DNA of 35,000 bases, taken from NCBI RefSeq assembly GCF_964340395.1, contig NC_135554.1, positions 5,690,475-5,725,474 of the forward strand, given 5' to 3'. The position numbers and the translations under genes are program-made. Position 1 is the first letter of the stretch; every line of letters starts with the position of its first letter. Positions 1 through 12,200 of this stretch are shown here, piece by piece. The notes beneath the pieces were generated by a model. That model saw only the letters and a list, made by a program, of their open reading frames with translations. It did not search any database and was not told the DNA's origin. Source of the stretch: Glandiceps talaboti (taxonomy: Eukaryota > Hemichordata > Enteropneusta > Spengelidae).

Positions 1-1019
1 ATTACAAAAAATTGGCATCAAACTCAACGCACAGTCGCTGCTGCACGGTAGTGTTGCAGTGGTTATCTGAGGGTCCCAACGGTGAGATATTGCCATGACT
101 TCTATATATACGTTCTTAATATTTGTCCCTAGCCGTGTCTGAATAAGTCTGTTTCAGAAAGTTTGTTTAACGTTGCCTAGTCTGTACAGAATATTTTTCG
201 GTGTTTAATAAGAACTAGGGTAATTGTCAAATCAAATACTCGACATTTTTATACCGCTTAATCCTGTTTGTTTTGACGAGAATCAACATTTGAAGTCACT
301 CTTGAGATTTCAAAATCCCCTCAACAAACCACACATTGTATTTAGACCTGGTTTTCAGTCTCGCGAGGGTGGGCTGGGCATATTAAAAGTAAGTCTCAGA
401 GGGTGTCTCATTGTAAACTTGCATAACATACTATGTAGTGATATTATGTTAGTAAAATATAACGATTCCATAGGTAGTAGTAAACAGGTGTGTGAGTCCA
501 CTAAGGTTTAACATGAAATTTAGATCTGTAATCAGCTACTTAAAGCTGTACTATCTGTAACGGGAGTATTATTTCTTGATTAGACAACCCAAAATATATT
601 CACTGAAAATTGTTAAAATGCCAATAATTAGACATTATACATATTAATTAGTGGTCTATTTTTTATCTATAAGTAGTATAATAATACACTGATATCGAAA
701 TTTCATTATGTCGCTATTTTTTGGGTGCGGACCCAAAAATCATTATGCATTCGTATTATGTGTACAGGTGTATGATATATTTACCCACAGATGGGTCAAT
801 ATTGTTCAGGGTGTACAATATTATGTGAAAGTCATTACATCTAGCGAAACATTTTCAAACAATGTCCCAGTTGCAGCTAATGAAGCTTAAAAACGTGGAC
901 TTTGTTGTCAGTTTATTATAGATATGAAATCCATACTTTGTTCTACATCTTTATATTACATTGTTTTCAGGCGGAATGTACAGGAAAGGAAATTAAATGT
1001 ACTAGAGTTAATACACTGA
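1..1019. other. Intergenic, no supportable gene
   Basis: AT-rich sequence with short open frames (for example 224-511 and 708-890 on the plus strand). None has recognisable domain character or flanking splice sites. I see nothing else here. Confidence 0.5.
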
Positions 1020-2440
1020 TTCTACGTTTTGCTGTTCCACAGTAGACTAAAGGAATTTATATAAACCTAGAATCAATACCTCAATGTTCTACTTCACGGA
1101 AATGAAATGCCCCCGTATTAAACATGGGTTACAATTTGTGAGTAGTCCTGTTCCACAGTATAGGAAATGAAATGTCCTGTAGTTAGCATAGATTCCATAC
1201 TGTCCTGTTGTACAGTATAGGAAATGAAATGTCCTGTAGTTAGCATGGATTCCATACTGTCCTGTTCCACAGTATAGGAAATGAAATGTCCTGTAGTTAG
1301 CATGGATTCCATACTGTCCTGTTGTACAGTATAGGAAATGAAATGTCCTGTAGTTAGCATGGATTCCATACTGTCCTGTTATACAGTATAGGAAATGAAA
1401 TGTCCAATAGTTAGCATGGATTCCATACTGTCCTGTTCTACAGTATGGGAAATGAAATGTCCTGTAGTTAGCATGGATTCCATACTGTCCTGTTATACAG
1501 TATAATAAATGAAATGTCCTGTAGTTAGCATGGATTCCATACTGTCCTGTTCTACAGTATAGTAAATGAAATGTCCTGTAGTTAGCATAGATTCCATACT
1601 GCCCTGTTCTACAGTATAGTAAATGAAATGTCCTGTAGTTAGCATGGATTCCATACTGTCCTGTTCTACAGTATAGGAAATGAAATGTCCTATAGTTAGT
1701 ATGGAGTCCATGCTGTCCTGTTCTACAGTATAGGAAATGAAATGTCCTGTAGTTAGCATAGATTCCATACTGTCCTGTTCCACAGTATAGGAAATGAAAT
1801 GTCCTGTAGTTAGCATGGATTCCATACTGTCCTGTTCTACAGTATAGGAAATGAAATGTCCTGTAATTAGCATGGATTCCATACTGTCCTGTTCTACAGT
1901 ATAGGAAATGAAATGGTCTGTAATTAGCATGGATTCCATACTGTCCTGTTCTACAGTATAGGAAATGAAATGTCCTATAGTTAGCATGGATTCCATACTG
2001 TCCTGTTCTACAGTATAGGACACGAAATGAAATGGTCTGTAGTTAGCATAGATTCCATACTGTCATGTTGTACAGTATAGGAAGTGAAATGTCCTGCAGT
2101 TAGCATGGATTCCATACTGTCCTGTTCTACAGTATAGGAAATGAAATGTCCTGTAGTTAGTATGGAGTCCATGCTGTCCTGTTCTACAGTATAGTAAATG
2201 AAATGTCCTGTAGTTAGCATGGATTCCATACTGTCCTGCTCTACAGTATAGGAAATGAAATGTCCTGTAGTTAGCATGGATTTCATACTGCCCTGTTCTA
2301 CAGTATAGGAAATGAAAAGAAATGTCATGTAATTAGCATGGATTCCATGCTATCCTGTTCTACAGTATAGGAAACGTTAATCCTCATATATGTTAGCATA
2401 GATTCTTATAGGAAATTAAATATCCTGTAACTCGAATTTC
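1020..2440. repeat. 57-bp minisatellite array with decayed edges
   Basis: The core at about 1145-2372 is 21-22 head-to-tail copies of a 57-bp unit, typically starting GGAAATGAAATGTCCTGTAG. Units differ mostly by point changes such as GTTCTACAG versus GTTGTACAG or GTTCCACAG. Two units carry small insertions (near 2021 and 2313). The sequence at 1020-1140 and 2373-2440 holds decayed unit fragments, as expected where unequal exchange no longer homogenises the edges. Each unit contains a 6-bp stem with an 8-nt loop (TACTGT...ACAGTA) and the near-palindrome ATGGATTCCAT. Because 57 is a multiple of 3, long false reading frames appear on the minus strand. Confidence 0.95.
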
Positions 2441-5400
2441 ATGTGATTTAGAACGTCTTTGAGAAATGGAAAAGTCCTATTGTCAGTGTGGATTTTATGC
2501 TGTGCGGAGAAGGAAATATAATGTTTTGTAATAAAACTTGCAATAGTCTGTCATCCATTCATTTCTATTCAAATTGTATAACTGAATATGGTCACTAAGA
2601 CATGAATGTACTTCTGACACGTCCTCCTGAATTACAACCTCAACTGATACAGAGATAGTCTGTTAGGTTTATACATATATATGGAATGGTGTTTAATGTC
2701 CCTGGCAACACAAAATACTATACCTATTGTAGATTTAAGTTGAAAAAAATTATATATACTAGGTGTTTACTAATCCATTATTAGTTTTATTCAGGACGAC
2801 GTGTTGAACGGTATATAAGCAGTAAAGATTTTTCGAGAGTTGAAATCGCATTTAGTACAATTCAACTGACTGGCTACTCTACAGATTACGAACAGAACGC
2901 GTTTTGTTTATAGTAGACCCACTCAAAGTTTACCTTTGGGGCATACAATCTACTGAAATTGTTATGTCAAGACTTGAAATGACTTGTCAAACAGGTAGTA
3001 TAAAAAAGGGAACGCATAATACCTAAAAGGGGTGATAACGCTAGACCTACCTTCTTCTGCCCATAATACGAAGGTCTTTGTGTCGACTGCAACAGGTAGA
3101 CCGGGCGACGTAAAGAGCAACTCAAAATGGTCCACAGCAAGTTTACTCACTGCTACTCAATGGTTCTATTATAAACAAGAGGTCGGAGTTCTATTCAGGG
3201 CTAACTTCATTGAATGTCATTATAGTTAGGTTCTTGGTAATAAATTGTGGCTCCAGCCATCGATTTTTTGTCGAGATACGTGAGAAATTCATTACAACGA
3301 AGGTACATACAAAGAATGTACCATTATTGGTTATTGTGACGCGGGTTTCCGTCGACGATCTGGTCTTCCAAGTCCAAGTTTCCCAGGTGAAGATAGAAGC
3401 ACTTGGAACTATGTATGTTTTCAATGTTAGTCACAGTTGTTGAATACTCCAATTAAGTCCTCGAAACAATGATACAAATCACGTGATTTCTTTGTAGTTG
3501 TGACACGGGAGAATCATCAGTCAAAAGCCATGGTCAGTAATCCATTGAAGAAGATATGTCCAAGTTCCCACACAGATTTAGTATTGATTTTCGTGAGTAG
3601 AAAAGTGAAGCAAGCGAGAGACGATTTTTAACGCGTGACACGACAAGTCGCCGTATACTGTATTATTCAACAAACAAGCAAACTTGGTGAGACATATCGA
3701 TTAGAACTGCGTGGTAACACAGACATGCTTAGGTCCACATGATAGGTCTCGATCCGATATCCCACAAACACAGCAGGTAATCTCTTTTAGTATTAAAGAA
3801 TGATTTATCAATTGTCAACATGGTCAATTCACCATGATCGCTTTAGGAACGAAGATAGCGAGTTCTACTTAATCTAGTCATGGCTACTTACGCCTACAAA
3901 CTAAACTCTTCTTTCCTCGAATATCCGTAAAATAATCCGTGTATGTGTGTGTTAGCAGAGACTGAACTGGTAGGTCGACGCTGCGTTGATACCGAGAGCG
4001 TTGATCTCAAACATTGGGCGAGTCCAATAACGACGAGAGGGTATTGTGAATTGCTTCAATGACGCGGTGTGCACGCCCCCACCAGGTTTTAAATTCTCAC
4101 AATATCGTGTACGTGTTGTAACAAGACGTGCCTTTTGACATAGACACAGATCCTAGCTGTCGGTGTCTTTGACCTGGTCGACTGAACTAAGGGTAGTATT
4201 ATAACCGTGACTGCAACACCAGGTATATATAGGTAGTTTAGTAACATTGCATAGCTGACACTTGTCTGTCATGTATGTATGTCGATGAGGATGCACACTC
4301 CATTTGTGATTCACACCAGTCGGAAACAAACCATGTCTCTGATAAGCAAACACTACCTTAATTTCACACGAAGGCCCTAATTATTTTATTTCCTTTTAAC
4401 AACACTAACGTAGAAGTAAAAAAGTAATTATTTTTTTAATCAACGACCAACAAAATTATGTGTGACTGGGCAATTATTGAATATTACTTTCAAAATAATG
4501 TGACTGATTATTTTCGCACGTTATTGAAATAAGTTATTGGTAAATATAATCCCTCTTTTGAAATGGAAAATGAACAAATACAATAACCCCTCCCGTCCCC
4601 TCCCCTGCCCCTCACTCCCCGTATCCCTACCTCCCACTTTGTGATCACTTACTGACCAGTGTTTGGAAATGTGTTATTGACAGTTTAGTGTTTCATTTTG
4701 ATTCATACATATAATTATATTTATGCAACTAATTTAAAGATGGAATTAATAAAATCTATTACTGACAATATCATCTATGACTTGATATGGATGAATGAAA
4801 AGAGGAAACGAACGGTAAAGTTCTCCTTTAGCGAATTATCAAATATTATTCGTAGAATCGTGAATTCGCAGAAGTGGCTTGCATGGGGCATAAACGAGAA
4901 ATCAACCTTGGGATTCGATTGAACCGAACCCTTGCTTGTTATTGCATATCAGCGTACCTTGTAAGTAATTACGTAACAATGAAATGTAAATTTACAAATC
5001 AAATTAGTTCTTTGATATAAATGTAGATGGGTTAGAAACATGCAGGACCTATAGTAACCTTGACATGTACGTGTTGTGAACCCGGAATGTGTTATCCTTG
5101 ATAGAACTTTTAATTCCGTGTCAAGATAAAATCTACTTGTTGATACGACCACGAACTGTGATGTAGTCGATTCATTGCCCGGGTTTAGTGGTTGACTGTC
5201 GGATACTAGGAAACTATTGAGTGTTTAAATCAACAAACAAACAAACAAACACACACGGACGGATTATGTCACAACTTACAATACGTAGTTACGTGTGTGA
5301 TTCTCTCAACAAGGATGATCTGCCAACTTGGTGTCCTCATGATGAATGTCCTGTAGGTTTGATCCTAAGAACCGCGTTGTCTCTGTTTAAAAGATCTTCA

Positions 5401-5900
5401 GTCCAACGAGAGACACTTTACTAAAACCGTTTAGACGATATTACATATTATAAAAACTTGAGATAGTTTGTTTTGATCTAGGATCACAGATCCCTGTGAA
5501 ATGTACACAACTACAGTCGAAGAATAAAGCCGTCACCCACTGGTTGACAGAATAACTCTTTGGTTCACACGTTGCTCTGTTACAAAGTGACATGTGTACA
5601 TTTCAATGTCCTGTGACATGCTTCGGATCATGGACTACATTTAATAGTTTAAACTGCCTCGTTGGACACCTGTTGACTTTTCTATATGCACACAACTTTA
5701 TTGGACGGACGCACTGATAACCTTTGGCTGTGTAGTGTATATATCATGAATGTTGACAAGATAGAAGATGAACACATTCTGCATTACGATGTAACTAGCA
5801 AAATACATTAATAGCAGCAATTTTTTATTTCATTAAAAAAGAAAAAACTAAATGTTATATGATAACGATCGATACACATATTGTCAATGATATTTGATAT
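2441..5900. other. Intergenic region, weak exon-like pieces only
   Basis: No gene can be supported. Between 3030 and 3443 both strands have overlapping short open frames. The minus strand has a donor-like GAAG|GTAGGT at about 3050, but no matching partner exon was found. A C-rich tract lies at 4587-4620. A short CAAA/CA microsatellite is at about 5230-5257. Confidence 0.4.
4587..4620 (-). other. Quadruplex-prone C/G-run tract
   Basis: The plus strand has closely spaced runs of C (4, 3, 4, 4, 3-4 and 4 bases) separated by loops of 1-4 bases. On the minus strand these are G runs that satisfy the usual G-quadruplex pattern. No gene is attached to it. Confidence 0.55.
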
Positions 5901-7518
5901 AATTTACAAAAGATTACAGCAATAATAAACAAATAAGGGAAGTTGTGTGTTTTGTGTCGTTATCTTAACGACCACTCAAATCGTGTGGTTACTTAATGAT
6001 TTGAAATGTTTGTTACAGGCTCTTATGTTTTAGAACAAATTTGTTTCTGTCACACATAGGCCTAGCTACATACTATATCTTGCAATAGACACACTCCTTG
6101 CGTCCTGGGATAAATGTACTTTCAAGTTATAAATATAATACAAAGTTTACTTGTTAGGCCTAAAAAAGAATTGTGTAGTTTCGATTATAAAAAGCGGGGT
6201 AGGTAGATTTTTCAAATTTTTTTTTTTATATTTCTTTTCTATGGATGGATGGATGGATGGATGTGTGAGTGTCTAGTTCAGGTAGTTATGTTTTCTGTTG
6301 TTTTCCATATGGTCTCTACGTTATTGGTTTCTTCTCATCGGATGTACAGCGATTACAGATTGGAAGAACTGTTTTGTTTTGTCTTTTTAAATTGATGTCA
6401 GTTTCTGCATCCACTTTTTCTAGGGAGACTTCACATACAATTTTCGCGATTTTATTCGAATACGTTAAAAAAAGTATGGGGTAGGCAGTGAAAACTAGAT
6501 GGGGTCTGGTAACCGGAACCAAACAATTTTTTTAGGCCTCAGCGTGACGCTGCAAGACAAACCTTAGAATGTAAGCAAAGTTTGACAGTCGTAATGTACT
6601 GACAGCATATACTACTAACAACGTGTAGGGGTCCATATTGACTTTGTATATCCATATCTTTTCGTTCATCTCTATTTTTTGTGGTATTTTTATTTTTATT
6701 TTTTTAAATGTGATTTTCATGATTTTGTAGATCAAACTATCAACTTTAAACAGAGTTTTGATGTTGGCAGTGAAAGCTATGTAGGATGATTTGATAGTCA
6801 GTGGACCACTCCACGATTTTATTTTTTTTCCTTATATTGAAAAATATAAAATCTGTATGACGTGGTGACGAGTATATTACCATCATAAAACCTTTTTTTT
6901 TTTGTGTAACAACATTGTGAAAAATGTCCTGTGTTTCTTCAGTCACTTTCTGTTGATTTATTGGCCTTGTGCATGGTTGATTTGTTATTCAAGTAACCTG
7001 AACCAACGATTGTTCCACTGTTTTCTTCATGTCAATATTTGCATGCATCGCTACCCACAGCCCAGTTGACGGTGTTCATGTAACCTCAGTGTAGGTCACG
7101 AAAAGGTAGGTTATAGCGCCACCTGTGGTCATGTCGTGTGTATGTCTTCTCTTCACGTTTCTTCTGTACAGTCACTGTAACATGTTCACATGTATTTTTA
7201 CATTCTAAATACGAAGCTTTACGTAATGAATTATTTCGTCTATGATATTTGTTTGCTGATTCTTTCTATGTCGAGTGGAAGTGTTCTGAACCAATAAATC
7301 GATAAATCCAAATTTTATATAACGTCAAAATCTAAGCTATTGTGCTTAGAATCCATAACTCAGAGAACCATGGCGCCAAACGATTATCTGACACTTCTAT
7401 AGTATAGGTATAGTTCAAACCAATCAATAGAAACCACACTTAGAATTACTGATTTAATTTTGCCAAGCAACCTAAAATTCACTGGAAACCATTAAGTGAA
7501 CTTTTGTTTTAGTACGCT
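5901..7518. other. Intergenic, no gene seen
   Basis: AT-rich sequence with a short ATGG tetranucleotide run at 6241-6262 and several poly-T tracts. Open frames at 6269-6946 are short, overlap on both strands and show no family signature. Confidence 0.45.
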
Positions 7519-7880
7519 CTTTAAGTGGCTATATGCCATTACATATGGGTCATCACGTATTTATTTTGGATTTTAAATTCACAAAACAACCCTACTATGT
7601 TAGTATACTTGAAAAAACAAACTAATGCGATACAACATACACTAAAGTCTTGTTTGTAACTTCAAAAATTCAAAACATTAAAAATGTATGAAAAAATTTG
7701 TTGTTTTGAGTATAGTAACAAACTTGTTCACTTTTAGCTTTTTGTAATTTATCGAGTCACAAAAACGGATTTACTCAATACTGTTACACATATGTTCGAG
7801 GAGGAAAACATAGTAGAGCTGTCTTAAGAATTAAAAAAATCCAAAATAAATACCATATTGTCATCCATATGGTCACTTTT
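7519..7880. mobile_element. Diverged foldback (MITE-like) element, copy I
   Basis: This is an older relative of the palindrome that follows it. Its left half (about 7521-7700) matches the left arm of copy II, with shared blocks such as TATTTATTTTGGATTTT and a CTTGAAAAAA-like block. Its right half is an imperfect inverted copy ending CATCCATATGGTCACTTTT. The midpoint is near 7711. The arms have drifted, and the left end has an internal partial duplication of the CATATGG segment. Confidence 0.75.
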
Positions 7881-8236
7881 GTTAAAGTGGCCATATGGAT
7901 GAGAATTTGGTATTTATTTTGGATTTTTATTTGATAAAACAGCTTCACCATGTTTTTCTACTTGAAAAAATAATGTGAAATAACATATACCAAGTCCATG
8001 TTCACATCTCAATAAACGGCAAAACATTAAACAATGTGTAAAATGTTTGTTATTGTACGTACAATAACAAACTTTTTACACTTTTTGCATCTTTTTGCAA
8101 TGTATTGAGTTATGAACATGGATTTGGTATATGTTATTTTGCATTATTTTTTCAAGTAGAAAAACATGGTGAAGCTTTTTTATCAAATAAAAATCCAAAA
8201 TAAATACCAAATTCTCATCCATATGGCCACTTTAAC
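7881..8236. mobile_element. Near-perfect palindromic foldback element, copy II
   Basis: A 356-bp inverted repeat with two 178-bp arms and no spacer. It begins GTTAAAGTGGCCATATGGAT and ends with the exact reverse complement. The central 28 bp (8045-8072) are a perfect palindrome around GTAC|GTAC. Arms show scattered mismatches and small indels. There is no coding capacity, so it looks like a non-autonomous foldback/MITE element. Confidence 0.88.
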
Positions 8237-9079
8237 ATTAGGCTCGTCCCCCCAACACACACACCTGTAGCTTCATTTCTCACTGAGTGCATCAGGTAAT
8301 GAGGACTAGCATCTATTTACAACAATTTATCATTATTGATAAGATGTTGGCGTACACGGAAATAGATAGTTTGATATCGCTATGATATAGTAACAATAGT
8401 AACAAGGAAACACAGTCTTGTATTAAAGTAAGATAAACACACTTTAATGGTGAAGAAAAGTAAAAACTAACAGATCTAGAAGTTTTGGACTAAATGACAA
8501 ATCTTATCCGTTAACAGTGTGAATATATCATTATCATTGTCATTGTTATTGTTATTAGATTTTATTTAAACTCAATACTATTAGACTGTTGAGCTAAAGG
8601 CTCTTCTCAGACAGTATGCAGATACAAATACATAATCTATATGATCTATATGTAATCTGAAATATATATATATATATATTGTCTCTCAAATGTTTACAGT
8701 ATATTATAATACTAATACAATTATTTATCATTATATCGTATACGTCTACTTTTTTCAACCCTGCGGCACAGACTGGCACACAAAATATTGTGGTTTGTTT
8801 GTGTCGGTATTTGAATTCGAAGAATTCTATTTAAAGTGCGACTAGGGCATCGTATATTTATCCACTAAAGCAGGAAAACAAGCAAGCAAGCAAGCAAACA
8901 AACAAACAAACACACACACACACACACACAAAGCAACACACCAAACAACCAACAAACAAACAAGCAAGTATGAGAACAACTATGAGAAACGAGAATGTGT
9001 TACATTGCTACAATGTTGTTATCAACTATCATTTGGCAGTCTGCGTTTTCAATCTGATTCAAAATTATAAAATCAAAAT
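8237..9079. other. Intergenic, microsatellites only
   Basis: Holds an (AT) run at 8663-8680 and a compound CAAG/CAAA/CA microsatellite at 8877-8932. It lies downstream of the membrane-protein gene. A minus-strand AATAAA occurs only near 8561, about 600 bp past the stop, so the true 3' end is unclear. Confidence 0.45.
8877..8932. repeat. Compound (CAAG)n(CAAA)n(CA)n microsatellite
   Basis: Consecutive CAAG, CAAA and CA runs without intervening unique sequence. Confidence 0.9.
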
Positions 9080-9161
9080 TACATACTATAATCTTTTTAA
9101 AACTTCATCTTGATATTTTCAATTTCTCTCTTACAAAAATGTGATTAATAATTTGTAAGGT

Positions 9162-9260
9162 TTACGGTTTACTGATGACTACTTCGTCTTCCATATCTAC
9201 TTCTTTCTTGTAAAATTCATCTACTCGTTTGATGACATCAGTCAAAGATGATATGTCGAC
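9162..9260 (-). CDS. Terminal coding exon, distal copy
   Basis: A phase-0 acceptor (ATTTCAG|GTCGAC) opens an exon of 32 codons plus TAA. It encodes an acidic, charged tail that begins VDISSLTDVI and ends ISKP. It is the distal of two tandem copies; residue 5 is Ser here and Ala in the other copy. Reaching this exon from 11659 requires skipping the proximal copy, so use of the two is presumably alternative. Confidence 0.75.
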   Translation of the reverse strand, partial: VDISSLTDVIKRVDEFYKKEVDMEDEVVISKP

Positions 9261-12200
9261 CTGAAATAATTGTTAAAAAAAAGAAAATTAAGAAATGATA
9301 AAATTCTGCTTCGTTCTTTAGATAGTATGACAGCATAAGTTGTCGAACATTTGAATAACAACTAAGTTCTAGTTCTTGTCACGATCTAGTTTCTGTTTAG
9401 TCAGTGACATTAAGGATACACTGTGCATCTTGACGATGGTTTGTTGCAAGAACTAATCACAGATAAAGTTGCAAAATCTTCACGAGTATAGTTTTTAATA
9501 GATTTAGATTTTATGGAAGTATTGGTGTTTTTTTAAAAGCTTTTTCCTCATCACAAAATTTATGTTATGGAAACAAATACTGATATTTGAGAATTTGTGA
9601 CTTTTATTCTCTTTACATACACTGCAGTCGACTAGTAAGCAATTAAAATAAGTGTATGCGAAATGTAATGTTTCTTCGTGATTATTTTCATTTATAGTAA
9701 CACTTCAACGAGATTGATTGTGTATGGGTCCGTGACCGATCACGGCCAATCTATAGGTCACCGATTGTGTATGTCACAATGTTCGAATGACTCATCAGAT
9801 GTCTACATGTTTTTATTTTACCAAGCGTGTTCAAAAACGACAAAGTTTGGAGAATTCTTCTAGAGTATATGTTATACATCTTTTAAAACTTAATCTTAGT
9901 ATTTTTAATTTCTCTCTTAGAATATTTTGGTAGGTTTACAGTTTACTGATGACTACTTCGTCTTCCATATCGACTTCTTTCTTGTAAAATTCATCTACTC
10001 GTTTGATGACATCAGTCAAAGCTGATATGTCGACCTGAAATAATAAAAACAAAACAAGAACACTAAGAAATGAAAAAAGTCCGGTTTGTCCTTCAGCAAG
10101 TACAACAGCCTATTATCCAGAATTTGAACAAAAACCATGTTCTAGATCTTGTCACGATTTGATTTCTCATCATCTGTGTCTGTGATATGAAGGATACACC
10201 ATGCGTCTTGCAGATGATCTATCAAAATTCTTACAAACATTAATAACATATCAAATTGTAAAACGTTCAACAGTAATGTTTTCATAGATCTAGATTCCAG
10301 GGTTATATTATTGTTTATTTTTACATATTATTTCCTCGTCACAAAATGTATATTATGAAAATATATTTTTTTTGAATATGAGAAATATAATGTTTATTCG
10401 TGATTCCTTTTTCATTTATAGTAACAGTTCAACGAGATATTGGCTGTGTATGGGTCCGTGACCGATCGCGGCCAACGTCCGAATGATTCAGAAGTGCTTT
10501 CAGACATACTAATATATATATCGTGTTCAAAAACTATAAAAACTAAACCACACAATATACATACCCTAAAGAAGCCACTGAATGGCGAATCTAGATCAGC
10601 ATTCACATAGGTAAGTATTGTTATCGAAAATACTGTTACAATACACATACATAGGTCCATTCTCTTGGATTGACTCTGTGCAAGTAAAGTGGAAAAGCCG
10701 AGTTAATACAGAATAAGACAGAAATATAGCACAATCTCTCAATTATAAGACACCAAATTTAAAGTGGCACAAGCGTAGTTTATAACTTTTTTACTCAAGT
10801 GAAAATACTTACATAAAACCTTGATTCGACTATTCTATTACAACGTTAATGTCAATGCATGTCTTCTGTGACATTACAATTGTCTTCTGGCATTGTGAGA
10901 ACAGTTGATTACATAGTAGGGATTTTCACGGCATTTCTTCATACGCATGAACAATTACATCATCAGCTCATGTATAAATTAAGTTTTGATACTGGGTTTC
11001 AGTTCAGTCATTTACAAGTGATGGTGACGTAGACATGTGTTTCAGTTAGTAGAATATTACCAGTATGTTTTGAATATGCAGCAAAATTTTACTCCCAAAC
11101 CATAAAATTCAGCTTGTGTTCCTTTAATAGAACGTCAAGATTGTCAGATATCCACGCACAAATTCTATCTGGGTCTCAAATTGTAACACTATGTCATATG
11201 AATGGATCAACAATCTAATGCTATGATGTCTGCCCCATCCATCTCGATGGAGGAATACTTGTGGCGATTGGCCAAGAGGCCAAGAAAACGAACTAAACTA
11301 CTAGATTTACTCTGAAAATGAGCCCTGTGATTGCCAACATTGAACATTCAAAGACTTTGAATGCTGTTCCTTGAAATTATAGTAACTGCAACAGATGTGT
11401 CATGTATTCGTCATGACAGTACCACTATACATCATCATTACGGGTTCTTACTAACATTTATTTTGGCTACATTCGCTTTAATTCGTCAATACCCTACATC
11501 CGGGAATGAACCACCTGTTGATTCTGGTGCTGTTAGTCGTTTAAAATAAATAGCGTTAAAGAAAAAAACTGTCTCAACTGTCAAATACTTTTGCGACTGC
11601 TTTGTAGGAAACCATGGTGCCTTAACTATGATTGTAAAATGATCACGTGAACACTAACCTGTATGAGAAGAATTCCAAAGAATGAAAAGAAACTCAGTGC
11701 TAATAAAAAGATCCATTGCAGTGGATGAATCTTAGATGAGATGGCTTCCTTGATTTGAGAGGAAGCTGTATTAATTTTGAGAACATTGTCCATTATATTA
11801 CTCTGAAAGAGAATAAAATGATACTTTGGGTTATATCTTAAAGATCGTAGCTATAGGTTTATTCACTAAGACTAATTGTATTTCTATGTTGATACATCTT
11901 GAATTTTCGTTCATGGGTTCCGTTTTCAATTTCAGTGAGGTGATTTTCGCCCTCATTGGTCGCATTTAATTACATTCCATTTAAGTTCCATTCTTCATGT
12001 GTGCAAAGTTACGGATACTTCAAAGAATGACTTTTTGTTTATATGGGCATCAAAACTATAGTTGTTTGTGATATAGAAATAGCTTTCCTCAGTACTGGCA
12101 AACACGTTGCAGGATTACTGTCAAGCTATGGCTGTGTGGGGACGTGCTACATACCCGAGAGTTATTTCAGTAGTGGTGCACGTGTTTTGAAGTTTGAAAT

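Larger units (their letters stand above)
9080..10545. repeat. Tandem duplication carrying the terminal exon
   Basis: Two directly adjacent diverged copies at about 9080-9845 and 9862-10545, offset 774 bp at the exon and 724 bp further on. The terminal exon differs at very few positions. The non-coding part shares blocks such as TGTATGGGTCCGTGACCGAT (9720 and 10446) but has many indels. The exon is therefore much better conserved than the flanks, which suggests both copies are under selection. Confidence 0.88.

Noticed and set aside
1118-2328. Long minus-strand frames with 19-residue repeats (MESMLTTGHFISYTVEQDS)
   Set aside because: They arise because the minisatellite unit is 57 bp. Internal stops and a frame-breaking insertion occur within the array, and no start or splice context supports coding.
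1145-2372. CRISPR array
   Set aside because: Repeats are contiguous with no unique spacers, and the DNA is plainly eukaryotic.
11361-11549. 62-codon plus-strand frame with a hydrophobic stretch
   Set aside because: Antisense inside an intron, with no family signature and no convincing splice sites.
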